From an uncultured Nitrospira sp. (GTDB taxonomy: Bacteria > Nitrospirota > Nitrospiria > Nitrospirales > Nitrospiraceae), in contig CABVSR010000011.1 in NCBI GenBank assembly GCA_902500995.1, positions 1 through 64,000 on the forward strand: a DNA stretch of 64,000 nt, written 5' to 3'. This document shows positions 1-6,923 of the stretch, one piece after another. The position numbers were made by a program, and so were the translations under genes. The first letter of the stretch is position 1. Every line of letters starts with the position of its first letter. A model generated the notes under the pieces. The model did no database searches. It was not told where the DNA came from and saw only the letters and a list, made by a program, of their open reading frames with translations.

Positions 1-889
1 CCGTATCTGACAGCAGCACTTTAGGGCGCGTCTCAGGATACAAGGGCCGGATCGTAGTATCGAGCGTGGCAAATAGCTTGTCGGCCACGAGCACCTCGCT
101 GCCCGTCATCGCGCGCATCAGCGAAGATTTTCCAGCATTGGTGTACCCGACGAGCGCGACCGTCAATTCGTGTTCTCGTCTCGCGCGGCGCGTCTGATGC
201 TCATCCCCGATCGCCGCCAATTCGGCACGGAGTTCTTTCGTGCGATCGCGGATTCTACGCTTATCGAGCTCGAGACTCGTTTCTCCGGCTCCTTTGCCAC
301 CGACTCCCCCACCTTGCCGCTCGCTGCCTCCGCCGGTTTCCCGCAACCGTGGCGCGAGATAATTGAGCCGCGCAATCTCCACCTGCAGCCGGGCCGCTCT
401 CGTGCGCGCGTGCCGGCTGAAAATCTCGATGATGACCCCGGTACGGTCGAGCACCGGCACACCGGCGGCACGTTCAAGGTTTTTCAATTGGGACGGCGAC
501 AGGTCACAGTCCACGATGACGATCTGCGCCTGTTCGCTAGGAAGTGGGGTCGTCTCAACACTGTCATCGGATTCTTCCTCGTCTGATTCTTCCGGAACGT
601 CCAACTCCTGCGCCTCGGGCTTTGACCCGGCCTTGTGCCCTGGCCGTCCAAACGCCTCGACTTTTCCGGACCCGCCGGTCCATCGCGCCAATTCAGCAAG
701 TTTGCCTTCTCCTAAGACGGCCGCATAGCGATCGGAACTGCGCTTCTGCGTGACCCGGCCCACGACGCGATAGCCAAGGGTCTTCACCAGACGGGTGAGC
801 TCTTGCAGCGAACTGTCCACCTCCTCCGCCGTCACGCGAGGGGTGCGGATCGCCACAAGCACGGCATTCGACTGTGAAGGCTTCGACAT
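1..889 (-). CDS. hflX: GTPase HflX, 3'-truncated by window edge
   Basis: Ribosome-associated GTPase of the HflX family, known to rescue or split stalled ribosomes. I translated the minus strand directly. The N-terminal HflX domain contains the typical stretch IVDCDLSPSQLKNLE, followed by DRTGVIIEIFSRHARTRAA, the glycine-rich GGGSERQGGGVGGKGAGE and the coiled helix before the G domain. The P-loop GYTNAGKSS (G1) and LDTTIRPLY (G2 region) follow, then the frame runs off the window at LLSDT, the start of G3. An acidic insert (EESDEEESDD) lies in the N-terminal domain. The ATG is preceded by an AAGGA Shine-Dalgarno (SD) sequence. The C-terminal third is outside the window. Confidence 0.95.
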   Translation of the reverse strand, partial: MSKPSQSNAVLVAIRTPRVTAEEVDSSLQELTRLVKTLGYRVVGRVTQKRSSDRYAAVLGEGKLAELARWTGGSGKVEAFGRPGHKAGSKPEAQELDVPEESDEEESDDSVETTPLPSEQAQIVIVDCDLSPSQLKNLERAAGVPVLDRTGVIIEIFSRHARTRAARLQVEIARLNYLAPRLRETGGGSERQGGGVGGKGAGETSLELDKRRIRDRTKELRAELAAIGDEHQTRRARREHELTVALVGYTNAGKSSLMRAMTGSEVLVADKLFATLDTTIRPLYPETRPKVLLSDT

Positions 890-1246
890 CGCAGAGCTTT
901 CCTTGACCGCATGTTCGTAAGGCTGGCCATTGTACCAGGGAATGTCGTGTGAAAGGCTACTCGCGCCAGAAGCCGCCCAAAAACTACCCGCCATCATCAA
1001 CGTAACAATGTCGGAGATACCCCGGAGAGCGAGAACAAGTCAGGCAGAGGCCGTTGCGGGCTGTTTAACTTCCTGGTGGCTGGAGGCGCCGCCGACCGGA
1101 TACAAGAATGATCCTGAGAGTGATGGCGGGTCATATGGGAAGCCCAGGGGATTTGTTCTTTAGGATATTTGTCCGCCATGGGAAGAGACCAGCCCCATGG
1201 AATCCATAGGGCATGCAGGTCATCCCCGGCCTTCTACCGTCAGGGT
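890..1246. other. Gene-free spacer upstream of hflX
   Basis: About 360 bases in which I see no convincing gene. Short open frames here lack ribosome-binding sites and family resemblance. The only structure is an inverted repeat, CCATGGG at 1176-1182 and CCCATGG at 1194-1200, lying 47 bases past the stop of the small minus-strand ORF. It has no T-tract, so it is at best a weak terminator. Confidence 0.5.
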
Positions 1247-1432
1247 CTATGAAACTCCTTTGATAGCCTTAATGCTCCGAATAATATCCTTCTGCAATCG
1301 CAGTAACCCGTTGGCAGTCCGGCGATTATGGTAATACCATTTCAGTTGTTTCCCTCGCTCGGTGATTTTGATCCCACCATTTCCCGCCTTGTCAGGACCC
1401 ATCATTTCTATTGTCAATCGCACCGTCTTCAT
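1247..1432 (-). CDS. Small basic hypothetical protein (61 aa)
   Basis: Unrecognised small protein beginning MKTVRLTIEMMGPDKAGNG and rich in Lys/Arg, with one short predicted helix (LLRLQKDIIRSIKAIKG) at the C-terminus. The ATG at 1432 is chosen because a near-perfect SD, AGGAGGG, sits five bases upstream; an in-frame TTG five codons earlier would place that SD inside the gene. No signal peptide or membrane segment is seen. It is isolated, with gene-free DNA before it and a divergent secreted propeller gene beyond. The strong SD is the main reason to call it real; function unknown. Confidence 0.55.
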   Translation of the reverse strand: MKTVRLTIEMMGPDKAGNGGIKITERGKQLKWYYHNRRTANGLLRLQKDIIRSIKAIKGVS

Positions 1433-1520
1433 AAGCCCTCCTAGCAATGATCACTTAACCTAATGGGAACACCAGTCTTCACCGAGGCAGTCTAAATGCT
1501 TCCATTTCACCGGCACGCTC

Positions 1521-1549
1521 TTGCGTAGGTCTCATTACAGGAGTACCCT
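1521..1549 (+). promoter_or_regulatory. Possible sigma70 promoter for the propeller gene
   Basis: TTGCGT, 17 bases, TACCCT, upstream of the plus-strand propeller gene. The -10 is a poor match, so this is a weak call from spacing and position only. Confidence 0.3.
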
Positions 1550-1597
1550 TTTCACGATTCATTTTCATCCGCCCTACTTTCTCCAAGGAGGCCTGCC

Positions 1598-2782
1598 ATG
1601 GGACGTATCCGACTCCTCACGTGCTTCTCCCTGTTGTTTCTCTCCTGTGCTTCAGTCGCCTCGGCGGAACTGCTCGCGCTGCTCAACTACGAGAGCAAGC
1701 CGAACCAGCCGGTACGGCGCGAAGGGATCGCCATCATGGAGATCGATCCCGAGTCCTCTGACTTCGGCAAGGTGCTGATGGATGTCCCGCTGCCGCCGGA
1801 TCTGGTCGCGCATCACATTTTCTTCAACCGCGACCGGACGAAGGCCTACATCACCGCCCTGAACAAGAGCGTGCTGCACGTGGTGGACCTGACCCGTTTC
1901 CCCTACCGTCTGCGCCCGATCGCGGTGCCGGACTGCCAGGTCTTGGAAGATCTGGTGGTGTCGGAAGATAACCGCACCTGGTTTCTCACCTGCATGGGCT
2001 CCAGCTCGGTGATCATGGGCGATGCGGTGGCCGACCGGCCGGTGAAAACCATTCGCACAGGCCAGGGCGACCCTGTGTCGGTGCTCTACCCTCACGGCAT
2101 CGCCATTCATAACGGCATCGATCGCGTGCTGATCACCAGCACCGTGAAGCCCGACATGTCCGACGCCGGCGATTCGATCACGGTGATCGAGGCCAGCACG
2201 GGCGCGGTGCTTTCGACCCATCGCGTGGCCTCTAAACCCGCCCCGGCGAAATCTGCCCCGGTGGAAGTGATGTTTGCGCCGAACAGCCATCCCCCGGTGG
2301 TGCATGTCACGAACATGATGGAAGGGAGCTTATGGGCGGGAACCTGGGATCCCACGACGAAGTCGTTCAGCTTCGCGCAAATCGACGACTTCGGCCCGCG
2401 CCAGCAGGGCATGCCGCTGGAGATGCTCTACAACGCGAAGGGCGACCGTTTGTACGTCACCACGGCCAAGCCCGGCTTCGTCAATGTCTACGACAATTCC
2501 AACCCGCGCCAACCGAAATTTCTCCAGGCCATTCCTGCCGCGGCCGGGGCTCACCATTCGGTCTTGTCTCCCGATGAGCATTATCTGTTCGTCCAGAACA
2601 GCCTGCTCAATCTGGACGGCATCAGCGACGGATCGATCACAGTGATCGACATGGAAAAAGGAGGCCAGGTGGTGGGCAGTATTGATACGCTGAAGGCGCA
2701 GGGGTTCAACCCCAACTGCATCATGCTGTTGCCGAATCATTTTCGCGAGGGCAACTTGCGGGCGAGATTGATGTTGGAATGA
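1598..2782 (+). CDS. Secreted YncE-like beta-propeller protein
   Basis: Probable periplasmic beta-propeller of 394 residues. A cleavable signal peptide is visible (GRIRLLTCFSLLFLSCASVASA, split here as basic start, hydrophobic core, then A-S-A cleavage near residue 23). The remainder is built of repeated short beta blades with motifs such as ITVIEASTGAV, DRLYVTTAKPG, SVLSPDEHYLFVQNS and SITVIDMEKGG, which resemble YncE/lactonase or selenium-binding-protein-like propellers. No haem or catalytic motif is obvious. The start has an excellent SD, AAGGAGG, six bases upstream. It is monocistronic and convergent with the symporter gene. The substrate or partner cannot be deduced. Confidence 0.8.
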   Translation: MGRIRLLTCFSLLFLSCASVASAELLALLNYESKPNQPVRREGIAIMEIDPESSDFGKVLMDVPLPPDLVAHHIFFNRDRTKAYITALNKSVLHVVDLTRFPYRLRPIAVPDCQVLEDLVVSEDNRTWFLTCMGSSSVIMGDAVADRPVKTIRTGQGDPVSVLYPHGIAIHNGIDRVLITSTVKPDMSDAGDSITVIEASTGAVLSTHRVASKPAPAKSAPVEVMFAPNSHPPVVHVTNMMEGSLWAGTWDPTTKSFSFAQIDDFGPRQQGMPLEMLYNAKGDRLYVTTAKPGFVNVYDNSNPRQPKFLQAIPAAAGAHHSVLSPDEHYLFVQNSLLNLDGISDGSITVIDMEKGGQVVGSIDTLKAQGFNPNCIMLLPNHFREGNLRARLMLE

Positions 2783-2821
2783 CTCGGGGCAGCCAAGGCT
2801 CGCCGGGGCTGTGACCCTCGG

Positions 2822-4174
2822 CTACGAGGGTTGTGATTCGGAAGGTTGCGCCGCATCGGCCTGATACCGCACCGATGTTGGCGCGGCCACGGGCTTCGAT
2901 CGCCCCGCATCCAGGAGAATGGCGACCAGCATGTCGCTCATGACGTTCACGCCGGAGCGCGCGCGGGCGATGATCCAATCCACCGTCATGATCAAGGGAA
3001 TGGCGGCCGCGATGACGGTGTCAGGCAGCCCGGCGGCCGACAAGACCAGCGGCAACACGATCATCCCCGCCTCCGGAATGCCGGCCACCCCCGCCCCCGC
3101 GATGATCGACGCCGCGACGATGAGGAACTGGCTCATCAAGGACAGGTCGTACCCCAGCGCCTGGGCGAGAAACAGCGCCGCCATGGCTTCGTAGAGCGTG
3201 ATGCCGTCATTGTTGAGATTCGTCCCGACGCAGGCCGCAAGCCGCGCCGATTGCGCCGACACGTTCATGCGATGCAGACAATGCAATGTGACCGGCACAG
3301 TGGCAAGGCTGCTGTTGCAGGACATGGCCGTCATGATCGCATCGGCCCCTTCTCCCACGTAGACCTTCGGCGACTTCTTTCCCACGAACCAGGCGACGAG
3401 CGGGTAATAGATGAGCGCATGAATCATGAGCCCCGCCAGCATGGCCACGAGAAAAATCCACAACACAGAGAAGACCCCCAATCCCGACTTCCCGACGACC
3501 TGCGCCACGACCCCGAACACGGCAAACGGCACGGCATGAATGATCCAGCCGAGGATGCGCACCAGCCATTGGTAGACCCATTCGACGAACCGTACGACGG
3601 CCAGATCGTCCTCACCCTTCCGTGCCGCCCTCATGTGCAGCTTACGGAGCAGCGCGCCGATGACCAGGGCCAGGAGCACGACGCCGATGATGTTATTCGT
3701 GGAAAAGGGCGCGAGGATCGTGCGCGGGATATAGGCGGCCAGATCTTCGATCGGTGTCTGCGACGTCGCCACCTTGGCCGGAGCTTTGGACCCGGGCACG
3801 AGCTGCAGCAATTGATCGACATGGCCCTGCCACGATAGGCCCGGCTGCCAGGTATTCATAATCACCAGCCCGATCGTCATCGCGACAGACACGTTGACCA
3901 GACAAATGACCAGCAGCCTGGTCCCCTGACTGAGCGGCAGGCTGGTGCGGATGAGCGCATCGAGGATGGCAAAGAAGATCAGCGGAATGGCCAGCGTCTT
4001 GAGCAGCTGGACGACCAACATACCGATCTTGCCCAACTGCGCATTGGTGATGCCGCCCAGATAGGGTTCCTGACCGAAGATCACCCCGAGCAGACCGCCG
4101 AAGATCACGGCGATGAGCACCTGCGTATAGAGGGGCATCGGGAGACGGTTGGATGTGGCGTTGGGCGTGGTCAT
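2822..4174 (-). CDS. Dicarboxylate/amino acid:cation symporter (DAACS family)
   Basis: Inner-membrane sodium- or proton-coupled symporter of the GltP/DctA (SDF) family, 450 residues against a usual 420-450. Hydrophobic segments run through the whole chain. Signature regions are present: SCNSSLATVPVT (re-entrant loop HP1; the family usually has an SSSATLP-like serine run), NLNNDGITLYEAMAALFLAQ (TM7 NMDGT-like motif, here NNDGI) and AGIPEAGMIVLPLVLSAAG (HP2). The altered NMDGT and serine motifs suggest changed substrate or ion specificity, so I do not assign glutamate, succinate or another substrate. No strong SD precedes the ATG. Confidence 0.88.
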   Translation of the reverse strand: MTTPNATSNRLPMPLYTQVLIAVIFGGLLGVIFGQEPYLGGITNAQLGKIGMLVVQLLKTLAIPLIFFAILDALIRTSLPLSQGTRLLVICLVNVSVAMTIGLVIMNTWQPGLSWQGHVDQLLQLVPGSKAPAKVATSQTPIEDLAAYIPRTILAPFSTNNIIGVVLLALVIGALLRKLHMRAARKGEDDLAVVRFVEWVYQWLVRILGWIIHAVPFAVFGVVAQVVGKSGLGVFSVLWIFLVAMLAGLMIHALIYYPLVAWFVGKKSPKVYVGEGADAIMTAMSCNSSLATVPVTLHCLHRMNVSAQSARLAACVGTNLNNDGITLYEAMAALFLAQALGYDLSLMSQFLIVAASIIAGAGVAGIPEAGMIVLPLVLSAAGLPDTVIAAAIPLIMTVDWIIARARSGVNVMSDMLVAILLDAGRSKPVAAPTSVRYQADAAQPSESQPS

Positions 4175-4206
4175 ACAAAATCGAATTGGTGAGAATACCC
4201 GTTTCC

Positions 4207-4256
4207 CGTGAAGAAAGCATCACCGGAGGAACGTGAATGGTGGGACGTGAATGGTA
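4207..4256. repeat. Degenerate copy of the CGTGAA intergenic repeat family
   Basis: The spacer contains a tandem ACGTGAATGG (4231-4240 and 4245-4254), preceded by a CCGTGAAG at 4206. These words recur in other gaps of the window (around 6.1, 6.6, 9.85 and 44.7 kb). This copy is short and diverged. Confidence 0.4.
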
Positions 4257-4284
4257 AGGCCACAAATCCGCGGGAAGCGGGCGC

Positions 4285-4713
4285 CTAGAGGACCGGCAGA
4301 TTGCGCAACAACATAATCGAACCCCTTCGCCGAGCGGCCCGCTCATATCGAGCATCGGCTGTGATGAATACCGTGTCCGGCAGGGTCAGCGCGACTGCGT
4401 GATATAAGGTATCGAACATATGATGATTGAGCGATCGTGCCAGTTCGCACGCGGTCAGGTACACATTCGGCCCATTCTCGATCGGAAGATCCATGGCGTA
4501 GAGATCGGCGACGTCAGCCGCCGCCGTTTCCGGGCTGAGTCGAACTAGCACGGCCGCAGTTTCAGCGAGCCAATGCACCGGTTGAAAAACGCTCACGCGG
4601 CCACTCTTCAGCCCCTCTATCAGCCTGAACGCCTGTTCGGTATCTGCCTCATCCTCACGCTGAGGCAACAGCCATTTCACGACAACACTGGCATCAACCA
4701 CCACCCTTGTCAC
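4285..4713 (-). CDS. vapC: VapC-like PIN-domain toxin
   Basis: PIN-domain ribonuclease toxin, 142 residues, the usual VapC size. Acidic active-site residues can be placed: D8 in VVVDASVVVKWLL, E51 in HWLAETAAVL, D101 in HHMFDTLYHAVAL and D119 in FITADARYERAA. VapC toxins cleave tRNA or rRNA when free of antitoxin. The gene begins with GTG, overlaps the stop of the upstream antitoxin gene as GTGA, and has a GGAGAG SD inside that gene, so the two are translationally coupled. The natural RNA target cannot be told from sequence. Confidence 0.9.
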   Translation of the reverse strand: MTRVVVDASVVVKWLLPQREDEADTEQAFRLIEGLKSGRVSVFQPVHWLAETAAVLVRLSPETAAADVADLYAMDLPIENGPNVYLTACELARSLNHHMFDTLYHAVALTLPDTVFITADARYERAARRRGSIMLLRNLPVL

Positions 4714-4943
4714 GAGCGGCCACTCTCCCGAGCCCGCCGAATATCCGCCGCACGTACGGGCCGTTTGGTGCGGCGACGGCTCAGCAGAGAGTCGATCGCT
4801 TCACTCCGGCGTTTCAGCATCAGCTGATTCTCAACCGCCTGAGCCATGAGATCAGCAATCAAACGGCTCTTATTTTTCCCGGCAAATGCCCTGTCGAATT
4901 TCTTCTTCACGTCCTCCGGGACACTGAAATTCACGGTTGCCAC
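4710..4943 (-). CDS. vapB: VapB-like ribbon-helix-helix antitoxin
   Basis: Antitoxin partner of the VapC toxin, 77 residues. The N-terminus MATVNFSVPEDVKKKFDRAF followed by SRLIADLMAQAV is a ribbon-helix-helix DNA-binding domain; the basic C-terminal tail (SRRRTKRPVRAADIRRARE) is the likely toxin-binding region. I choose the GTG at 4943, not the in-frame ATG at 4958: GGGAGG lies seven bases before the GTG, and the upstream ATG would fall inside the operator palindrome. Members of this family repress their own operon, and an operator is visible just upstream. Confidence 0.85.
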   Translation of the reverse strand: MATVNFSVPEDVKKKFDRAFAGKNKSRLIADLMAQAVENQLMLKRRSEAIDSLLSRRRTKRPVRAADIRRARESGRS

Positions 4944-4957
4944 TGGTGACCTCCCCA

Positions 4958-4991
4958 TTCAACAATATTATTGAACTCTTCAACAACATTG
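4958..4991. promoter_or_regulatory. Candidate VapB operator (palindrome plus direct repeat)
   Basis: TTCAACAATATTATTGAA (4958-4975) is an almost perfect palindrome, and its left half recurs as TTCAACAACATTG at 4979-4991. The two copies start 21 bases apart, two helical turns, as expected for cooperative binding of RHH dimers. The second copy overlaps the -10 box of the vapBC promoter. Confidence 0.65.
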
Positions 4992-5016
4992 TCTGGCGGG
5001 GTGAGTGGGAAGTCAA
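4988..5016 (-). promoter_or_regulatory. Sigma70 promoter of vapBC
   Basis: Minus strand TTGACT, 17 bases, GACAAT, about 45 bases before the antitoxin GTG. Its -10 box overlaps the operator repeat, which fits autorepression. Confidence 0.6.
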
Positions 5017-5028
5017 GGCTCACTCAAG

Positions 5029-6012
5029 TTATCCCTTGCTGATTCGCAGGGCTTCTTCGACCACGGCCTGACGCAAACTCTCCGGCTTGATGACTTTCAC
5101 GCCGCTGCCGAAGCTCAGCACCCAGCCGACCAGCTCCCGGGTATCCGCCACAGACAGTGTCATGCGCAACCCACCGCCCTTCAGCCGTTTCGTCCCTTGC
5201 GTGGCATGCCACAGGCGGTCCTTCACCCAGACCGCCGTCGCCTTATTGAACTCCAGTTCCACCTCAATGCGCGGGCCGCGCATGACCGTGAGCGCATCCT
5301 GCACGAAGGCATCGAGATCGAAGTGCAACGGCATTTGATAGGGATGGTCGGTGGGCGTGACGGACTTGATCCGCTCCACGGCAAACATGCGCGGCTCGCG
5401 CCGCAGATGGCAAAAGGCGATGAGGTACAGCCCACCCGTGGCGTACCAGAGCCGATAGGGATCGACTTCGCGCCTGGTCGTGCGGCCGCGAGACGCAGAA
5501 TCGTACCGGATCTGCACGGTCGTGGCATCGGCGATGGCGCGAGTGAGGCGGTCGATGGTTTCACGATGCTGCCGGTAGCGTTTGTGCGGGCCGAGCCCGA
5601 CGCTGAACGTGCCGTCGAGTTGTTGCACCAGCGCCACCCCTTGCGGGGGTAGCGCGGCCGCCGCCTTGCCTAACGCGGACTGCAGCGAAGTGTGGAGTTC
5701 CGTGCCTTCGAGCGGCGAGATCAGCCGACGGCTGAACGTGAGCGCCATCAATTCCGATGGCGAAAAGCGCAGGCCTGGCACATTCCGGAATCCTTCCAAC
5801 AGGCGCCAGCAGGTATGCCCATTGATCCGTTCGGTCACCAGTGGATAGCCGGCTTCTTCCAAGGCCGCAAGGTCGCGCCTGAGGGTGCGGGGATGGCGGG
5901 TAGAGCCGGGCGCCAGCGACTCCGCCAACTGCTCCAGCGTGAGGCCCTGACGCGAGGCCTCCAGCTGCTTCAACACCACTAATAGACGCACAGCCTGATC
6001 GTTACGCGCCAT
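5029..6012 (-). CDS. WYL-domain transcriptional regulator
   Basis: DeoR/YafY-type regulator of 327 residues. An N-terminal winged helix (VRLLVVLKQLEASRQGLTLEQLAESL, then RTLRRDLAALEEAGYPL, the recognition helix) is followed by a linker and a WYL ligand-sensing domain (IRYDSASRGRTTRREVDPYRLWYATGG, LYLIAFCHLRREPRMFAVERI) and a WCX C-terminal extension. WYL proteins bind single-stranded nucleic acid or other ligands and control DNA repair, defence or metabolism. The ATG at 6012 is chosen for its AGAGGAG SD; the frame stays open further upstream without an SD. It stands alone and its targets are unknown. Confidence 0.88.
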   Translation of the reverse strand: MARNDQAVRLLVVLKQLEASRQGLTLEQLAESLAPGSTRHPRTLRRDLAALEEAGYPLVTERINGHTCWRLLEGFRNVPGLRFSPSELMALTFSRRLISPLEGTELHTSLQSALGKAAAALPPQGVALVQQLDGTFSVGLGPHKRYRQHRETIDRLTRAIADATTVQIRYDSASRGRTTRREVDPYRLWYATGGLYLIAFCHLRREPRMFAVERIKSVTPTDHPYQMPLHFDLDAFVQDALTVMRGPRIEVELEFNKATAVWVKDRLWHATQGTKRLKGGGLRMTLSVADTRELVGWVLSFGSGVKVIKPESLRQAVVEEALRISKG

Positions 6013-6093
6013 CGCTCCTCTGCTCTGGTCAATTTCGGGGTCAGTGTACCAGGATGGGTGCGAGGGGAGGAAGAGGAGACGTATCTCGTCGTT

Positions 6094-6184
6094 CGTGAAG
6101 CGTATCTCGCGGAGCCAAAGAAGTGTCTCGGATGGCAAGTAGAGCATCCCCAAACGAGGGACGCTTCACGAGCGACGTTTCACG
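6094..6184. repeat. Inverted-repeat element, copy A
   Basis: CGTGAAGCGTATCTCG at 6094-6109 faces CGAGGGACGCTTCACG at 6155-6170, its near reverse complement, with another ACGTTTCACG at 6175-6184. The whole could fold as a long hairpin between the WYL gene and the ThiS-like gene. The same word occurs in other gaps. Confidence 0.65.
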
Positions 6185-6203
6185 GGCGCCCACGGCGCCT
6201 CCT

Positions 6204-6482
6204 TCAGGTCGGGATGTCGGTGGTGCCGTCGTAGGAGGCGCGTGACTGATGGGCGATCTTGAGCGTGTCGCCGTCTTTCACCAGCGAATCGAGCGAGCCG
6301 ACTTTCCGATTGACGGTCACGAGCAATTCGCCGCGCACGACAAATGGAGCCAGGGCATCCCCCAAATCGGCATTGCCTTCGATCAACATCTTCACAGCCG
6401 TCGGCCCATCCACCTCGAGATCCATTTCGGGCTCGCTCACTCGCTGGAGTAGCGTCGGTCCAAGAATCAACACTTTGACCAT
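6204..6482 (-). CDS. ThiS/MoaD-like beta-grasp small protein
   Basis: Small protein of 92 residues beginning MVKVLILGPTLLQRVSEPEM. The pattern of an N-terminal strand, a central helix (TAVKMLIEGNADLGDALAPFV), a strand VTVNRKV and the closing SLVKDGDTLKIAHQSRA resembles ubiquitin-like sulfur carriers of the ThiS/MoaD fold. Known carriers end in Gly-Gly for adenylation; this one ends YDGTTDIPT, with no terminal diglycine. It may be a non-carrier beta-grasp protein or need processing. It stands apart from thiamine or molybdopterin genes, flanked by repeat elements. Family assignment is from fold-like pattern only. Confidence 0.55.
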   Translation of the reverse strand: MVKVLILGPTLLQRVSEPEMDLEVDGPTAVKMLIEGNADLGDALAPFVVRGELLVTVNRKVGSLDSLVKDGDTLKIAHQSRASYDGTTDIPT

Positions 6483-6553
6483 GATCTACTGTTCCTCCAC
6501 TCTCAATATGAATCGTCGTTGAACCATCGCGCCTGACGTGTTCGTCAGCGGCC

Positions 6554-6667
6554 GTGTCTCGTCATTCGTGAAGCGTATCTCGTTTCTGACGAAAAGTGCG
6601 TGCAACGGGAGTGCTGGCATGGCACATCTCACTGCTCTACGACGAGAGACGAACGACGCTTCACAAA
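6554..6667. repeat. Inverted-repeat element, copy B
   Basis: CGTGAAGCGTATCTCG (6567-6582) is identical to the arm of copy A. The opposing arm is CGAGAGACGAACGACGCTTC at 6643-6662. The element fills the gap between the dihaem cytochrome stop and the ThiS-like start on the minus strand. Confidence 0.65.
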
Positions 6668-6680
6668 CAACGGTTTTTCA

Positions 6681-6923
6681 TCACCGCCCTCCCCGCGCGT
6701 GGCAATGCAGGCAATCCTGCCGCTTGGGATGTTGGGCCGGCAAGGGGCGAACGGCTTGAGGCGCATGACAGGTCGTACACTGACTCTCCGCCGTGATTGC
6801 CTGGTGGACGCTATTGGACGGCACCTTCGGGTTGCGGTCACGCGGCGACGGCAGCAAGGCCACGCCCCCAACGACCAGCAGCGCCAGCCCCACAAAAATC
6901 AGATCCACTTTGCGAAAGGTCAT
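6681..6923 (-). CDS. Membrane-anchored small dihaem c-type cytochrome
   Basis: An 80-residue protein with an N-terminal uncleaved membrane anchor (VDLIFVGLALLVVGGVALL, about residues 6-24) and two c-type haem motifs, CTTCH and CLHCH, in the periplasmic tail. Extra histidines (H40, H65) could serve as distal ligands. Its ATG overlaps the TGA of the upstream FAD/Fe-S dehydrogenase gene as ATGA, with an AGGAG SD inside that gene. Tight coupling suggests it carries electrons from that dehydrogenase to the respiratory chain. This link is inference from gene order. The gene is short and easily missed inside a longer open frame that extends upstream. Confidence 0.8.
   Translation of the reverse strand: MTFRKVDLIFVGLALLVVGGVALLPSPRDRNPKVPSNSVHQAITAESQCTTCHAPQAVRPLPAQHPKRQDCLHCHARGGR

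Noticed and set aside
930-1163. A 77-codon plus-strand open frame upstream of hflX
   Set aside because: No SD, no family, composition like non-coding DNA.
1652-2305. A 217-codon minus-strand open frame opposite the propeller gene
   Set aside because: His/Arg-rich antisense frame without SD.
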